DNA of 64,000 bases from Chamaecrista fasciculata (GCA_003254925.1 QANZ01044865.1:36492-100491); one strand, 5' to 3'. Shown: positions 47,021 through 59,671, numbered from the stretch's first letter. Notes: generated by a model not told the origin, from the sequence alone. Numbers and translations: made by a program.

Positions 47021-50000
47021 TCAAGGTACATCAGATTGGCTCCTAAAGCCAATAACAGTAGAAGAGCTAGAGTTGTTTATAACAGAGACAGAATTTTTAC
47101 TAGTCCTAGGAAATGATAAAGACATGAAATCATAAAGACAAGGCATTATAATAAAAGAAGGCATGGAAGTAAAGATAGTGTGAGGAGCAGAATTGTGACG
47201 TCCCCAGTTTGCAAGCAGGTCTGCAGGCTGATTAGCTTCCCTGTAGATGTGATGAACAGAAGCAGCTTCAAAATGTTGCAGGCAACATCTGCAATTGTGA
47301 ATCAAAGAAGACAGGGTGTGGTGAGAAGAAATATCAGGGTTATTAAGAAGGTTAACCGCAAGGGAAGAATCAGTTTCAATGATGAGATGAGTGATATTAT
47401 GTTGAATGGCAAGCTTTAGACCATGGTAGATGCTCCATAATTCAGCTTTAATAATCTGTCCAGACCCCAAAAATATCGAGAAACCTGTGATCCAGTTTCC
47501 AAAGTGGTCTCTAATGATCCCACCGGCTCCTAACAAATTATCCTTTGCCGATCCATCACAATTTAGTTTAAAAAAAGGGGGGGAGGGTTTTTTCCAACAA
47601 GTATGTATAGAAGAAGAATGGGGAGAAGGGTTCTGAGAAGAACCAAGATGAAGAATTTCGACACATTCAGATAAGGAGGTATAGATTATTCTGTTAGGGA
47701 TGAAAGCTTTATTTGAGAAGATAAAATTGTTCCTGTGAAGCCAGATGTTTCTAAGAAGGATCTGGAAGAAAAAATTCCAGTTTATATTATATTTGAATTT
47801 TTTCTTATGGTTGCAATGAAATTTAAGCCAATCAGGGAAGGGAAGATTCCTGTTGCTGTCATAGGAGGATAAGGAATTCCAAATAATATTAACCTGGGAA
47901 CAATTTCTAAATAAATGGTCTAGATCTTCAATGGCATTGTTACAAAGAGAACATAAGGGAGATTGAATACAATTTTTTGAAAAGAGATTCTTTTTAGTAG
48001 GAATAGCATTGTTGAAAAGTTGCCAAATAAAGAGGCAATAACGGGGGGGAAGATTATTCTTCCAAATCCAATTTAAATCCAAAGTTTGATGATTTTTGAA
48101 AAGACTGAGATAAGCAGAAGAAGTAGTAAAAATACCATTTGTATTTGGTGACCAAGAAAGAGTGTCAGGGTTGGAGTTATAAAGGTTATAAGGGGTTCCC
48201 ATAATGTGATGCTTAATCTCTAAGGGAAAGTCAAAAGGTAAGAGAGAGAAATCAAAGATACCGAGATGATTAAGGTATGAGGAAAAGGTGTTATGAACAT
48301 GAGATAAAGGTATAGGGCCAGAGATATAATTTCTAAGAGGACCACAGGGTAACCAGTGATCTTCCCAGAAATTGATGGTATTTCCATTGCCAACAGTCCA
48401 GATAGTATTGTTATTTAAAATACCAAGGTCTTTGTCCAGGCTTCTTCTAATGAAAGATTTGTTGTTATTATTTTTTTCAAGATTATCCCCATACTTCAGT
48501 CTAATCACAGAGGCATACAGATTATTGCTTTTTGTGCGAATATTCCAATTTAGTTTGGCCATAAAAGAAGCATTTATAAGTTTAGATTTTCGCAATCCCA
48601 AACCACCAAGATTTTTTGGCTTAGTAATAGAATCCCAGCTAATATGATGGATTTTGTTAGTATTTTCATTATGACCCCAAAGAAAGTTTCTAGAGATGGT
48701 ATCTATATGCTTGTGTATGGAGGCAGGAAGGGAAAAGGATTGCATCGAGTGAGAAGAGAGAGGAGAGAGTTGACTTAATAAGCTGAATTCTACCTGCCAT
48801 AGAGAGTGTATTTCTTTTCCAGCCCTGAAGTTTAGAGTTGAGGTTATTAATGATGAAAGAAAAATCAGATTTTTTGTAGTTTGGTTTAAGGGGCAGGCCA
48901 AGGTAATTTCCCAGGGTTGGTGAGGAGGGTATTGAAAGGATATTTTCGGTTAAGGTTTTAAAATCAGGGGGAACAGTTTTTGAGAACCAAAGCTTAGATT
49001 TCTCAAAATTTATACTAAGGTTAGATAGTCTAGTAAAGGATTGTAAACAGTTATAAATAGAGTTAATGCTTCTTTTGTTTGCTTTAGCAAAAAGGAGTAT
49101 GTCATCTGCGAAAAGAAGATGGGAGATATTAATATTTTGGTTGTTGTTCCGATAAGAGAAAGGGGTCCAGTTGTTGGTATGAGTTTCATGGAGAATAGAG
49201 TGGTTAAGGAATTCCATAGCAAGAATGAAAAGATAGGGGGAGATGGGGTCCCCCTGTCTAATACCTCGTTGAGGTTTAAAGGAGGGAAGTTTTTTGCCAT
49301 TTATAATAGGGGTGTAATTGAAGGATTCAAAAATAGAGAGTATAAGGGAGATCCATTGATGAGGAAAGTTGTAGAGGGAGAGCATGTCTAAGATGAATTT
49401 CCAAGAAATAGTATCAAAGGCCTTAGATATGTCAAGTTTAATGATCATCCATCCTTGTTTTGATTTGGAGAGGTTCATAGAGTGCATGATCTCATGGGCA
49501 GTTATGAAGAGATCATTCGTGTGTTTTCCTTTTTGGAAGGCACCTTGAAAGGGGGAGATAAGATTTGAGAGATAAGGTTTGAGTCTATTTGAGATAAGTT
49601 TAGCGAGAATTTTGTAATGTGTGAGACAAAGACCAATAGGTCGAAGATGTGTAGGTTTTGTAGCATTTTTAATTTTTGGGATAAGGCAGAGAATGGTGTT
49701 TCCCCAAGAGGAGGGAATGGTCCAGGTAGAGAAAATATTTTGGAAGTTTCTAATAATTTGGTCTTTTAACAAGTTCCAGTTTTTTTGATAAAAGATGGCA
49801 TGGAGACCATCTTCTCCTGGGGCCTTAAGAGGATGAAGTTGCATACAAGCAGTTCTTATTTCAAGATCTGTAGGGGGAAAAAGGAGGGAAGTTTTTTGGC
49901 TATCTGAGAGGCACGGTAGAGAATTTATGGTGAGGGGGAAATTGTTCTGAGGGGAGGTGTAAGAGTAGATATTCTTAAAGTGTTGATGGATAGTGTTACT

Positions 50001-51164
50001 AATCTCAGTTTGATCCCAAGAAATGGACCCATCTTCTCTAGTGAGACTAAGAAACAGATTTCTACTTCTGCGAATAATAGCTTTTTGGTGAAAGAATTTA
50101 GTGTTCCTATCTCCTAAAGAGATCCAGTCATATCTAGATTTCATATGCCAGAGTTCTTCTTCATGTTTTAAAAAGTACGAGAGTTTTGTTTGAAGTTCTT
50201 TCTCAAGAATAAGGTGTTGGGGAAGAGGGTTGGTGCAAAGGATGTTTTGAAGACCGAGGATTCTAGCATAAAGTTGATTCTTTTCATGAAAGATATTTTT
50301 GAAGTTTTTTTGACTCCAAAGCTTAATCTCTTTCTGAACATTAGGAATGTTATCGTTAATGTCAGCAAGGTTATTATTCCAAACAGATTTGATGAGGTCA
50401 GGGAAGGAAGGATGATTTAATCAAAAGGTTTCTAATCTAAAGAAATTATGATAGTTATTTTTGGTGTTATCTACATTAAGGAGAATGGGACAATGGTCAG
50501 AATGGGTACGAGGCAAGTGAGTGACAGAGTTGTTGGGGAAGAGTTGGATCCAAGGAGGATTAGCATGACATCGATCAATTCTAGTTCTAATCACTTTTCC
50601 AAATTCTCTATTATTTGTCCAAGTAAAAAGGGGGCCTTTAAAACCAAGGTCAATAAGGTTACAGTTATTAAGGAAGTTATTAAAATGAAGCATCTTTTGA
50701 AGATTTGGTGGTCTACCACCAAATTTCTCTTTAGAAGATGAAATATCATTAAAGTCTCCTAAAATTAACCACGGGAGAGAGAAGTTATTAAAAGCTATAG
50801 AAAGACTGTCCCAAAGATGTTTTCTAATGTCATAACAAGGGCTAGCATAGATAGCAGAAAGAATAAAGAACTGATTTTTTACCTTCACTTTACAATGAAG
50901 TTCTTGGAAGGAGGAAGCAAGAGGTTCGATGGTGACCAGATGGGGGTGCCAGAGGAGCCATATACCTCCAGAGAATCCCATTGCATCAATCTTAATGAAG
51001 TTTTCGAAGCCAAGAGAGGAGAGGATGGAATGGGCTCTAGGTCCACTAAGTCTAGTTTCAGTGAGGATAACTATATCAGGGGAATATTTTTGTTGGAGAT
51101 CTAAAAAAGCTCTCCTAAAGTCAGAGCTAGCAGCTCCTCTAGTGTTCCAGGCAAGGATCTTCAT
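47021..51164 (-). pseudogene. LINE ORF2: endonuclease, reverse transcriptase, RNase H
   Basis: The start MKILAWNTRGAAS at 51164 opens an apurinic-type endonuclease with TETRLSG, GDFNDISS and HSDHCPILL. In the same frame a TGA follows FRLETF at about 50421-50423, where plant L1 proteins normally have Trp; the frame then continues (HPSFPDLI ...) into RT with KAPGEDGLH, LISPFQGAFQKG, LDISKAFD and the catalytic LLFADDILLFAK. Near 48755-48775 the frame changes (a small indel) and continues through MQSFSLPASI, a zinc motif CSLCNNAIEDLDHLFRNC, and an RNase H with NCDGSA, AELW, ETDSS and REANQPADLLA. The end is at 47021. Two lesions therefore separate it from an intact protein. Confidence 0.92.
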
Positions 51165-53853
51165 AGGAGTAAAGGTCGGGTTGATGGGGGGGGGGAAGAA
51201 GAAGGAGAGATATTACTAAAGTTATGGTAGGGGTTGCTTGGGGTGAGGGCAAAAGCTGGGTTTATGTGAAGGTTGTAGTCTATGACTCCTGTATCTATGT
51301 TTAAGCAGCAGTCTATGTCTATAAAGGTTTCCACTAAGTGATGAGGACCTATGAAGGTAGCACAATGATTTTGGCTTCCTATTAGGGTAGTGTCGATTCC
51401 TGAGAGGGGAAAGACGAAGTTTTGGATGAGAGGGGATGCATGGAGGTCTGTCACTAGAGGGTTTGGTGGGGGGGGGAGGTGCTGGAAACCAGTTGTAATG
51501 ATGTGGAGTGTGGTGACGAGGGGATGGAAGGACAAAGGTGTGTCTCTGTCGGAGTTGGAGGGCTGCTGCTCTGGTTTGGAAGTGTCTGGTGTTGTTGATG
51601 TAGGCAAGTCCAAGAAGACTTGCCCAACAGTGTACCCAGGGGGAGTTGTTCAGAATCCCCCTTAGAAGATTGATCCAGATGAGGGTCATACCGGAGTTTG
51701 GTGTTAGTTGTTGGAGGTATGACTCTAGGAAATCGTTTAGAGTTTGTTCTCTTGGGTCTAGGGGTGGAGGGTAGTTGTCAGTGGTCATGTGACTTGCTTG
51801 AGGCCAACGGATAGGGATGACTAGTAGGGAGACTGGGTTTAGAGGATCCTGCGTGGTTGGAGAGAGAGGTGGCTGGTGAGGGGGGTTTGTTGGAAGAGTA
51901 AGGGGGAATACGGGTGAGGACGGGGTTTGTGGTGGAAGGAGGTTGTTTTGAAGCCAAGTTATGTTGGGGATCGCATCTGGTGTGCTGGTTGGAGGGGTTG
52001 CCATTGTTAAGGGGGGAAAGGATAGGTAGGGTTTGCGTTGTAAGAGAAGGTGATGGAGTGCATGGTGTATGTGTTTTGGGGGGATTAAAAAGGGAGGATG
52101 GAGAGAGAGAAATTTGAAGGTTGTGAGGATCACAGTGCATGGGGACAGAAGTTTCACCAGGAGGTTTATCTGCTAAAGGATTGACATCCAAAACTATTTC
52201 TAAAAGAGGGGGGGGTTGAAGTTGACTTTTAGGGGGAGGTTTCAGAGGGCTAAAGAGGTCAGGTGTGAGGTTCTGCGATGGTGAGAGTGGTAAGGTGGGG
52301 GTTGGTGAGCTCGAGGTGTTTTGAACAGTGATAGAGGGGGCTGATAGGGGGGAGACAGCTTGGATGTTGTTACTAGTTGAGGTTGAGGTCAGAGCAGAAT
52401 TTTTTTGGTGGTCATCCGAGGTAAGCTTAGAAGGTGAAAGTATATTTTTGGCTTTTATATGCCTAGGTATAAGGTGGACAGGGGTAGGGGGATTAGCTTT
52501 TGCTCTTTTTCCTAAAAGAGGATAACTTTTTGTATCTTTTTGTGGGTTCTCAGGTTGAGGTACATGTACTAAAGTTCCAGAATGGGGAAATTTGGGTAAA
52601 AGTTTTTGGTTGTAGCTAAAAGTCTGATGTTTTTTGGGAGGCTTTAAAGGTTTGTTTGTATTCGAGAGTCTAGAATACTGGTTAATAGGTTTTGGGGGGA
52701 GATTTGAAGGAGAATTTGGGGTTTGAATATTTGAAAGAAGGGGACGAGGGGGTGTTGGTAGTAACGGTAAACTGTTCTTAAAAAATTTCAAGTCATATAA
52801 AAAAAGATTTTCATAAAAAATGAAAATTTGGATGCCATTGAAGATAATAGACTCAGGGAGGGATTTTGATAAATCTAATTCAACACAGATCCTACAAACA
52901 GATAAAACTTTTTTGTTAAGATTATTTTGATCTAAAGCAACAGTTTTTCCAAAAGAATTTCCAATCAAGGTCAGAATATCAGAGCAAATATATTCTACAG
53001 GGAGACGGGGAATCGAAATCCAAACAGCAGTAACACGGGAAGATGAGGACGGGGAAAAATTTGGAACCCAAGAACGGATCAGCAAGGGATAATCATCTAG
53101 AAACCAGGGAGAAGAAGTTAGAAGACGTAACCTTTCTTGCGGATTGTCTACCGATAAAAGAAAATGGTTTAGACCCAGGTGTGCGATGGTTGAAGAGTTG
53201 CTGAGATTCCATAGCTTTAAGAGTTTCTCCTTCAGATGGTGTGTTGGCAGGAAAGCGTCTGGAACTACAACAATCAGGGAGGATTTCCATTCTTCGGAGA
53301 GAGATTTGCAGATCGATTCAGGTAGAGATATTGAGAGGGTATTTTGAGAGAGAGAGATTTGTGTTGTTGAGATATTCGATTGTAAGAAATCAGCTTCTTT
53401 GAGGGGTGGATCTGAAAGAGGAAAAGAAGTAGGTTGTGAGTTCGAACCAAAGTTTTTGATGAGGTTTTTGCAGAGGGCTAGCTTGTAGTTTTGATGTAGA
53501 TGGTGGGTTTGGGGAGATTTTTCTTTCACTGGGTGTGGTACAGATGGATCTGGTGAAGGTGTAATCTCTGTTGAAGGAAAATGGTTGTCTGTCGCGAAAC
53601 AGGATGATGGGGAAGAAGACGAGTTGGTCTGGTTCAAAGGTTTTTCGCAGATTGATGGTGGAAGATTTGAAACGGCTTGCTGATTAATGAGTTTAGGGGT
53701 TGCAATTTCTGATTGAGTCTTGGAAAAGGAAGCGTCATTTGTGATTAATGGGTTTTTGGTGAATGAATATGGTAGAGGAGGTGCGATGGTTGGAATACTG
53801 GTTGATGTGATTTGGGGGAGAGGAAGGGTTTCGTGGTTTCTAGAGAGAGACAT
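51161..53853 (-). pseudogene. LINE ORF1 (DUF4283-like), with frame changes at its C-terminus
   Basis: RNA-binding/chaperone type protein. The main frame runs 53853-51778 (691 aa, start MSLSRNHETLPLP; frames open further upstream would begin outside the LINE). Residues about 200-370 resemble DUF4283 (SEEWKSSLIVVV, SPWFLDDYPLLIRSWVPNF, WISIPRLPVEYI) and a degraded zinc-knuckle region follows; the rest is Pro/Ser-rich. Past 51778 other frames stay open: about 52000-51600 contains PWVHCWASLLGLAYINN, and a third frame runs to 51161, where its stop overlaps the ORF2 ATG as ATGA. One or two indels in the tail probably explain this. Confidence 0.8.
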
Positions 53854-54032
53854 TTTCTTTGATAAAGTGCAATATATATTATATAATTTTAAGGTTTCTT
53901 TTGATTGGTCAAGTGAGTTTTCAAACATGAAAAATTATCTTTTAAATGAATTTTCATAGATTTCAAGATATGAGATGCTCTACTAACCAATCAGAAGGAA
54001 CCTTAAAATGTGCCCTAAGGGCACATGTTAGA

Positions 54033-54369
54033 TAAATCTTATATATATTTATCTAATGTTTGAAGATTTAGATCACATTGAAGATCACATTGAAGAAGTT
54101 AATCGGACATATTTCATGATATTATTAAGTAAAGAGAATTTATTAAGTAAAGAGAATGGGGATCTAGAGGCTCAACCAAAGAGACACTTTCTCTAAAAAC
54201 TTATCTTTGCTAACTAATTTGTTGCAAAGTTAAAATATCTGCTAATAGTAAAATCAATCATCTAAGGAAATGCAAAAAGTACTATTGTACTAATATATAA
54301 TATCATTAAGAGTAACCAATATCACAACGATTAACAATCTTCACTATATCTAAAAATTCAGACTTTGTT
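54033..54369. other. Intergenic DNA with short local duplications
   Basis: Adjacent duplicates are visible: GATCACATTGAA twice near 54071-54095 and TATTAAGTAAAGAGAAT twice near 54122-54157. No gene. Confidence 0.4.
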
Positions 54370-54833
54370 AAAGCAATTGTTAGTCAAGAAACAACCAAGA
54401 GGGGTGAATTAGTATTTTAAAATTTTTTTCAAATCCACCAAAATAGTTTCCTTAAAACAATTTCTTGCAAAATACAAAGTTAAGAAATAACAGTTAAGGA
54501 GATAGAGTTGAGGAAGATCACACCAGCAAGTTTAGTGGTTCAGACCAAGTTTGCATCTCATCCTACATTCACTCCTCAAGCACACAGCAATAGAGTTTTT
54601 ATAAGTTAGGATAACCAGTACAAGAGCTAACCCTTATCCCCGGGATTCACCATGTTGGGAATCGTAGGCGCCAAGGGCAGCGGAAGCAAAAATAAAATTA
54701 ATTAAAACGCCTAGGTCCTAAGATTCCCGAACGGATCCGCTAGTAGAATTTAAAACTTTTGGTTAGTGTTATACCTCAGAGTTTCAAAACTTGGTTGTAC
54801 GGGCGAGTTCCACGGATCCACTCCCAGAGTTCT
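54370..54833. mobile_element. LTR-retrotransposon remnants (two types)
   Basis: 54390-54650 resembles copia LTR sequence of the SIRE/Maximus type (AGAGGGGTGAATTAG, TTTAGTGGTTCAGACC), on memory of such repeats. From 54653 TGTTGGGAATCGTAGG looks like an LTR start, running on to the N at 54834. Neither has visible coding sequence. They stand where the last exon of the polygalacturonase gene should be. Confidence 0.4.
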
Positions 54834-54834
54834 N
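54834..54834. other. Single N between repeat DNA and a polygalacturonase intron
   Basis: The ambiguous base separates LTR-like DNA on the left from what should be intron 7 of the polygalacturonase on the right. It may mark a collapsed gap. Confidence 0.6.
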
Positions 54835-54926
54835 AATTATGTATATAATTAAATGGATCGTTGAGAACAGGGAATCATCAGTGATTAATTAAAAAAAGTT
54901 CGATTAACTATAACATATATATATAC

Positions 54927-56667
54927 CTGCCATGTCTTGATTCTAACTCCATTGGTGGTTCCAGTCAACTTAGCTCCATTAACTATTATGCCATAAACAA
55001 CGTCTTTGGCTTTTTTGGCTCCCAGGCTTCCAATACTGACAATAAAAAATTAACAATATATATACTTCCAGATTAATTAAACTTATGTAAGTAATATAAT
55101 ATGCGTAACTTATTTTGAAGATTATATATATATGTAACAGGAGATTTAATTATATATACCTGATACCATGGCCTGGTCCACAGGTTATGTTTGTTGCTTG
55201 TACATTCCTGGATCCACTCACAATTGATATACAATCATCTCCTGCATATAATTAATATAATTCAGAAGCGGATATGAAAATTAAACATCAGATTTTTGGG
55301 TTGATTAATCATCATTAATTTTGATTCTTTTGATATCACGAGAAGAATAATTAATTAATTAGTTACCTGTTCCTATGACAGAGTTTGAGATTTGAATGTT
55401 TTGGGTGTTAGTGACATGAATTCCATCAGTATTAGGACTGTCCTCTGGTGCAGTCACAGTGAGATCAGAAGCTCTAATATAGTTGGACTGTTGGAATGAC
55501 ACGTGGATTTGTTGAGCATTTTTTATCGTCAACCCCTCAACCACCAAATCCTGACACTTATAGAAAGTTACAGCCTACATAAACAATATATACAATTAAG
55601 CATCAGATAATTGAGTGTAAGAATATATATATATATATAGTGAGAGAGATAAACCATATGCATATATATATACACATACCGTGGGGGCATTCTTGCAAGG
55701 CTGCCACAGAGAAAAACAGAGATACATATCAGTATTTGAAATTATATAAATATGTATATATGTATGTATGTATTGGGGTAGCTAGGTAGGTAATTAATTT
55801 TGTATGGCTTACGAGTTTTTTGTTCTTTTTGCATGAGTTTTGCCACCAAATGTTTCCATTTCCATTGATGGTGCCACTGCCATCACCTTGAACTGATAGC
55901 TTCTTAACATTCCTGAACATAAGCCAGTGTGTGGAGTCTTCACTGTAATCAGAACGATTATCTGATGCTTCTAGCACTCCAGAAATCTGAACATATATAA
56001 TTTATAATTTAGAAAAAATAAAAAAATTGATATCAGTATAAATTCTTAGGAAAATCACACCCCAAAAACTAGTTGTCGAGGTTAGAGAGCTCGATTTGTG
56101 GTGTCTTACCTGCATTGTAATGTTAGATTTGCAAGGGCCAGAGAATCTTATAGGTTTGAGTAGATAGTTCTGCTTAGGCACCACAAGAGTAGTTGCTTCC
56201 CCAGAAGAGCATGCAACTTGCCAAGCCTTCTTGAATGCCTGAATATTTAAAAAAAAAATAATTAATCAATTAATTAAATAATTAATATAATTAAGAAGAA
56301 ATTAAAGAAAACTGAAGTTGAATATTAATATATATACCTGTGTATCATCAGTAGAACCATCCCCTTGAGCTCCATAATCATTGACATTAACTGTGTTCAG
56401 CGAAGAACCAGAAGAAGAGGAAGCCAACCTATTGAAGCTCAAAACATGATCATCATCATCATCATCAATATCTGTGGTTTGCTTGATCAAGTTCTTATTA
56501 GACGATCTCCCACCATCATCAATAATGGGATAATTAGCTGAAGCATCATCATCAACAACATGCATCTTGAGTGGGTCCTCTAGCAAAATGCTACGGCAAG
56601 CAACAAAAGAAATGATTATGAACAAGACTGATGATCGAAGATGATGCTTCATTTGGAAGGCAGCCAT
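54927..56667 (-). CDS. Polygalacturonase (GH28), 3' end missing
   Basis: A secreted pectin hydrolase of the cell wall. Exons on the minus strand: 56667-56338, 56238-56110, 55986-55813, 55700-55680 (21 nt), 55574-55367, 55241-55160, 55035-54927; all GT-AG and in frame, 351 codons. The N-terminus [20 protein letters not shown] is signal-peptide-like, followed by an acidic stretch with a run of Asp. GH28 motifs are present: NTDGIHV, GDDCIS, GPGHGISIGSLG and RIKTW. After RIKTWQ and a donor at 54926, the last exon or exons (about 100 residues, with the conserved Tyr-Cys region) are not found in the window. The gene is cut at the N at 54834 by assembly error, insertion or true truncation. The catalytic residues are retained, but the protein would lack its end. 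Confidence 0.88.
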
Positions 56668-56758
56668 TATTATTACTAAAGCTAAGATCGATGCTCTAAT
56701 AATTATTTTTTATGTTGTTGATCCAAGAAGTTATGGAAATGTTAATGTGGAGCTTGTG

Positions 56759-56766
56759 TATTTATA
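56759..56766 (-). promoter_or_regulatory. TATA box of the polygalacturonase gene
   Basis: TATAAATA on the minus strand about 95 nt upstream of the ATG at 56667, a normal distance for a plant promoter with a short leader. Confidence 0.55.
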
Positions 56767-59662
56767 GACAGAGAACAAAAGGGGTAGGGATTTTAATTTG
56801 GGCTTTAATTCTTGAAGGCTATTATCATACGGTATGGAAGGGTATGAAATTGAAAAGATTGAGACAAATTTTAAGGGCACTCTGACTTTTTTGCTCCATA
56901 CATGTTTTGTAACCAAACGTCCACGAAAATGTCATAGTCTATGCATGGAGCTGCATCATCATCATCATCATCAACAATTTAATTACTCTAACTTTTTTTT
57001 TTATTATTATTATTACCCAACTATGTATGGAATTATGGATAGAAGCACATATCTTCTCTTTTATGACTTTTCAGTTAACAAAAAGGGAATAATTAATAGT
57101 TCTATATGATTGTATATATATGTTGGTTAGCACACATGCAAAATTTAAAGCTAATAATTTAGAAATTTTATTTTCATTGATGTTTATATATGTATGAAAG
57201 AAAATCATTCATTAACATGCATCCATCCGGTTTTAATGATTTGATGATCTGATGGCCTTAATATATCCCTCGTGAAAACAACTTTTAGAAATTTAAGTAG
57301 TTATTTTCTTTAATTTTAATTTGACACCATATTATAGCGCATCAACCAATAATTACCAACTCATAAATAATTTTGAATGACAACAATTTGAAATTAAATG
57401 GTATAATACTATATACTCAAAGATTAATAATATAATTATGAAAACGTTATTATTAATTAGTTGGTACATATATTATAAACATCACAGAATGTGTATATTC
57501 AAAAGAAATCATCATGAATTCTCGTATAATAATTAATTTATGCTCATATCTTTTGTTAGCCATTTTGGAATTTGGGATCATATAATTAAGATTACGTGAG
57601 AATATGTTCTTTATAATTTTTTAAGCCATTGCATGAGAATACTCGTGACATCAAACTCAAGTTGGTTCACCAAATCAGGAACAACATATATATATATATA
57701 TACATACATATATTATACAGTTGAGAGCTTTTAATTTAATTTTTTGATGTTATTAAACGGTTTTTAATTAACGTATGCAGCTGAAATGTCAAGTTGCACG
57801 CAGGTGTTTTCTGGATTTTGAGAATCAACTAGAATATGATGATGATTTTGAAAGGGCATGCACTATATACACACACACACACATATATATATATATAGTT
57901 ATTTATATACACGTACGTGTCGAGCGGGGATAGATCCTCATCATGTATATATAAATTAAAAGCGTGTGGATTAGAGTTTCTATATTCATTCACTCATAAT
58001 TCTATCAGTTTGGTAATTGTGAGCGTCATCATATATATATATATATATATAATTATATATCCACCCATCATGGCAAATTAAAATTATAGCTTTAGCTGTG
58101 TCGTGAAATGTTTTAGAATTAGTTGGGTATGGAGGGATATGGCTTTGGAGTAGAAGTACAAGGAATTTATTTTTTCTCGCTTTGAAACTTAATAAGATAG
58201 AATTTTAACTTTTTGTTGCCTAAACTTTCCTAAGTTAAATCATTGTTTCGTTGTCTCCTGTGTGTAGGATATTAATCAAATAAATAAATAGCATCCTGGA
58301 TTATTTTTTTTATGGAAGCATCGTTAAATGTTAAACCAAAAAAGTAGCTAATGTAACCAAAGGGGCTTGTGTAACCAATGTGGGTGGGATCGATTTAGTA
58401 AATTTATAATCTGAAAAAAATTAAATATTCACATTTAATATCTATCCAGTATCTCGAATATAATTAAAAAGATGTGAATATAAAATCAGAAAAGGCCAAA
58501 GGGGCATGTGTACTTATGTTTATTTTCATCATTGAAATTGAGTTTTGACTTAAATACAAAATTCACTGCTCTCAGAAAACTCATTTAAATATAAGATAGT
58601 TAATTTGTTTAATTAAATGGTTGAAGGATTTTACTTTTCAGCACCAGAATTCCAAGTTTGTAAGAAATTTTTTGCAATGAATGGTAAATTCAATATATAC
58701 TTCAAAGAATATAAAAAAAGAAGAAAAACTTTTTTAATTTCATTAAAATTTTTATAAAATATATGAAATAAGAATATTTAAAGTTGAAAGAAAAGTTAGA
58801 GGAGAAAGCGATTCTTTTATTCAATTTTTATCACTTTTTATATCAAGTCCTAAAGCCTTTATTTATAGGCTAAAATATCTAAAATTGAAATGTACCTAAT
58901 TCAATATACATAATAAAATAATAGACTCATATTGGTATACATACGAAACTAAAGAGGATAAATCGCATAGCCTTTATTTTTATAGACTAAAGAATTTAAA
59001 AAGGAGATGTAACTAATTCAATATACATAATGCAAAGATAGATTCATATTGGTGTACACGAAAAACTAAAGATAATAAATATGATTATATAAAAAACTTT
59101 AAAACTTCTATATACGGAGAATATAAAAGTAATATTCACAAATAATATATTATAACAAAGATGTCATTTTATATCTAATTATCTATGTATGGGATTAATG
59201 ACATGCATGAGGTCAATGAGGAAAAACTGGAACACACGCAAACAAATTAGGGGGACTAATGATAAAACACGTGGTGACGTGGCGGGAATTTACTGGTGTT
59301 ATGAGGCAAAAGAAGGTATAATCTCATGAATGTAAAGATGAATGAAAGGTAGTCATTTTTTTGAATTGTTAGAGTATGGAGCTCATGAGTCGTAATAAAT
59401 ATGCTATATACATAACATAACCCACCAGTCCACCACCTTATGATCATTTCATTAGGCAATTTAGTTAAGGTAAGAAATTTTGATTTCATAACCGTGATGT
59501 AATGTTGTTGATTGTTAATTTATGCTACAGTTTGAAGAACTTCATGGTTTTTTTTGTTGCAAATTGAGACCATAAATTTAATTATTTTTTCATATAAAAG
59601 AAATTGATGAGTAAATTATATGTGGGCCAGCTTATACTATTTGGGCCAGGTGAGCCTAATAT
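56767..59662. other. Promoter region and intergenic DNA, no gene seen
   Basis: AT-rich, with TA runs near 57690-57705, 57880-57897 and 58030-58053, a CA run near 57872 and an ATC run at 56955-56972. A short sequence recurs in diverged form near 58850-58990 and 58975-59060 (GCCTTTATTTATAG type), perhaps an old duplication. No supported frame. Confidence 0.45.
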
Positions 59663-59671
59663 ATTAAGATA

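Larger units (their letters stand above)
46958..53888 (-). mobile_element. L1-type LINE, nearly full length
   Basis: 6.9 kb on the minus strand with a poly-A tail (plus-strand T run 46954-46964). A 14-bp target duplication TTAAGGTTTCTTTT stands at 46944-46957 and 53889-53902. It has ORF1, then ORF2 with endonuclease, RT, a zinc motif and RNase H, the order of plant L1 elements. Few lesions: one in-frame TGA, one frameshift in ORF2, and frame breaks in the ORF1 tail. So it is fairly young but inactive as written. Confidence 0.93.
46919..54032. mobile_element. Small inverted-repeat element interrupted by a LINE
   Basis: Two inverted ends flank the LINE: CTAACATGTGCCCTAAGG at the left, and its counterpart GGGCACATGTTAG at the right (to about 54032). 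Each end contains its own palindrome around TGTGCCCTAAGGGCACA. The inner part AAGGTTTCTTTTGATTGG (53891-53908) pairs with CCAATCAGAAGGAACCTT (53978-53995). Without the LINE and its duplicated target the element is only about 170 bp. No sure TSD for this outer element. Confidence 0.6.

Noticed and set aside
51222..52157. 311-codon Pro-rich minus-strand frame as a separate gene
   Set aside because: It overlaps the LINE ORF1 in another frame; only its last third looks protein-like and is better read as the frameshifted ORF1 tail.
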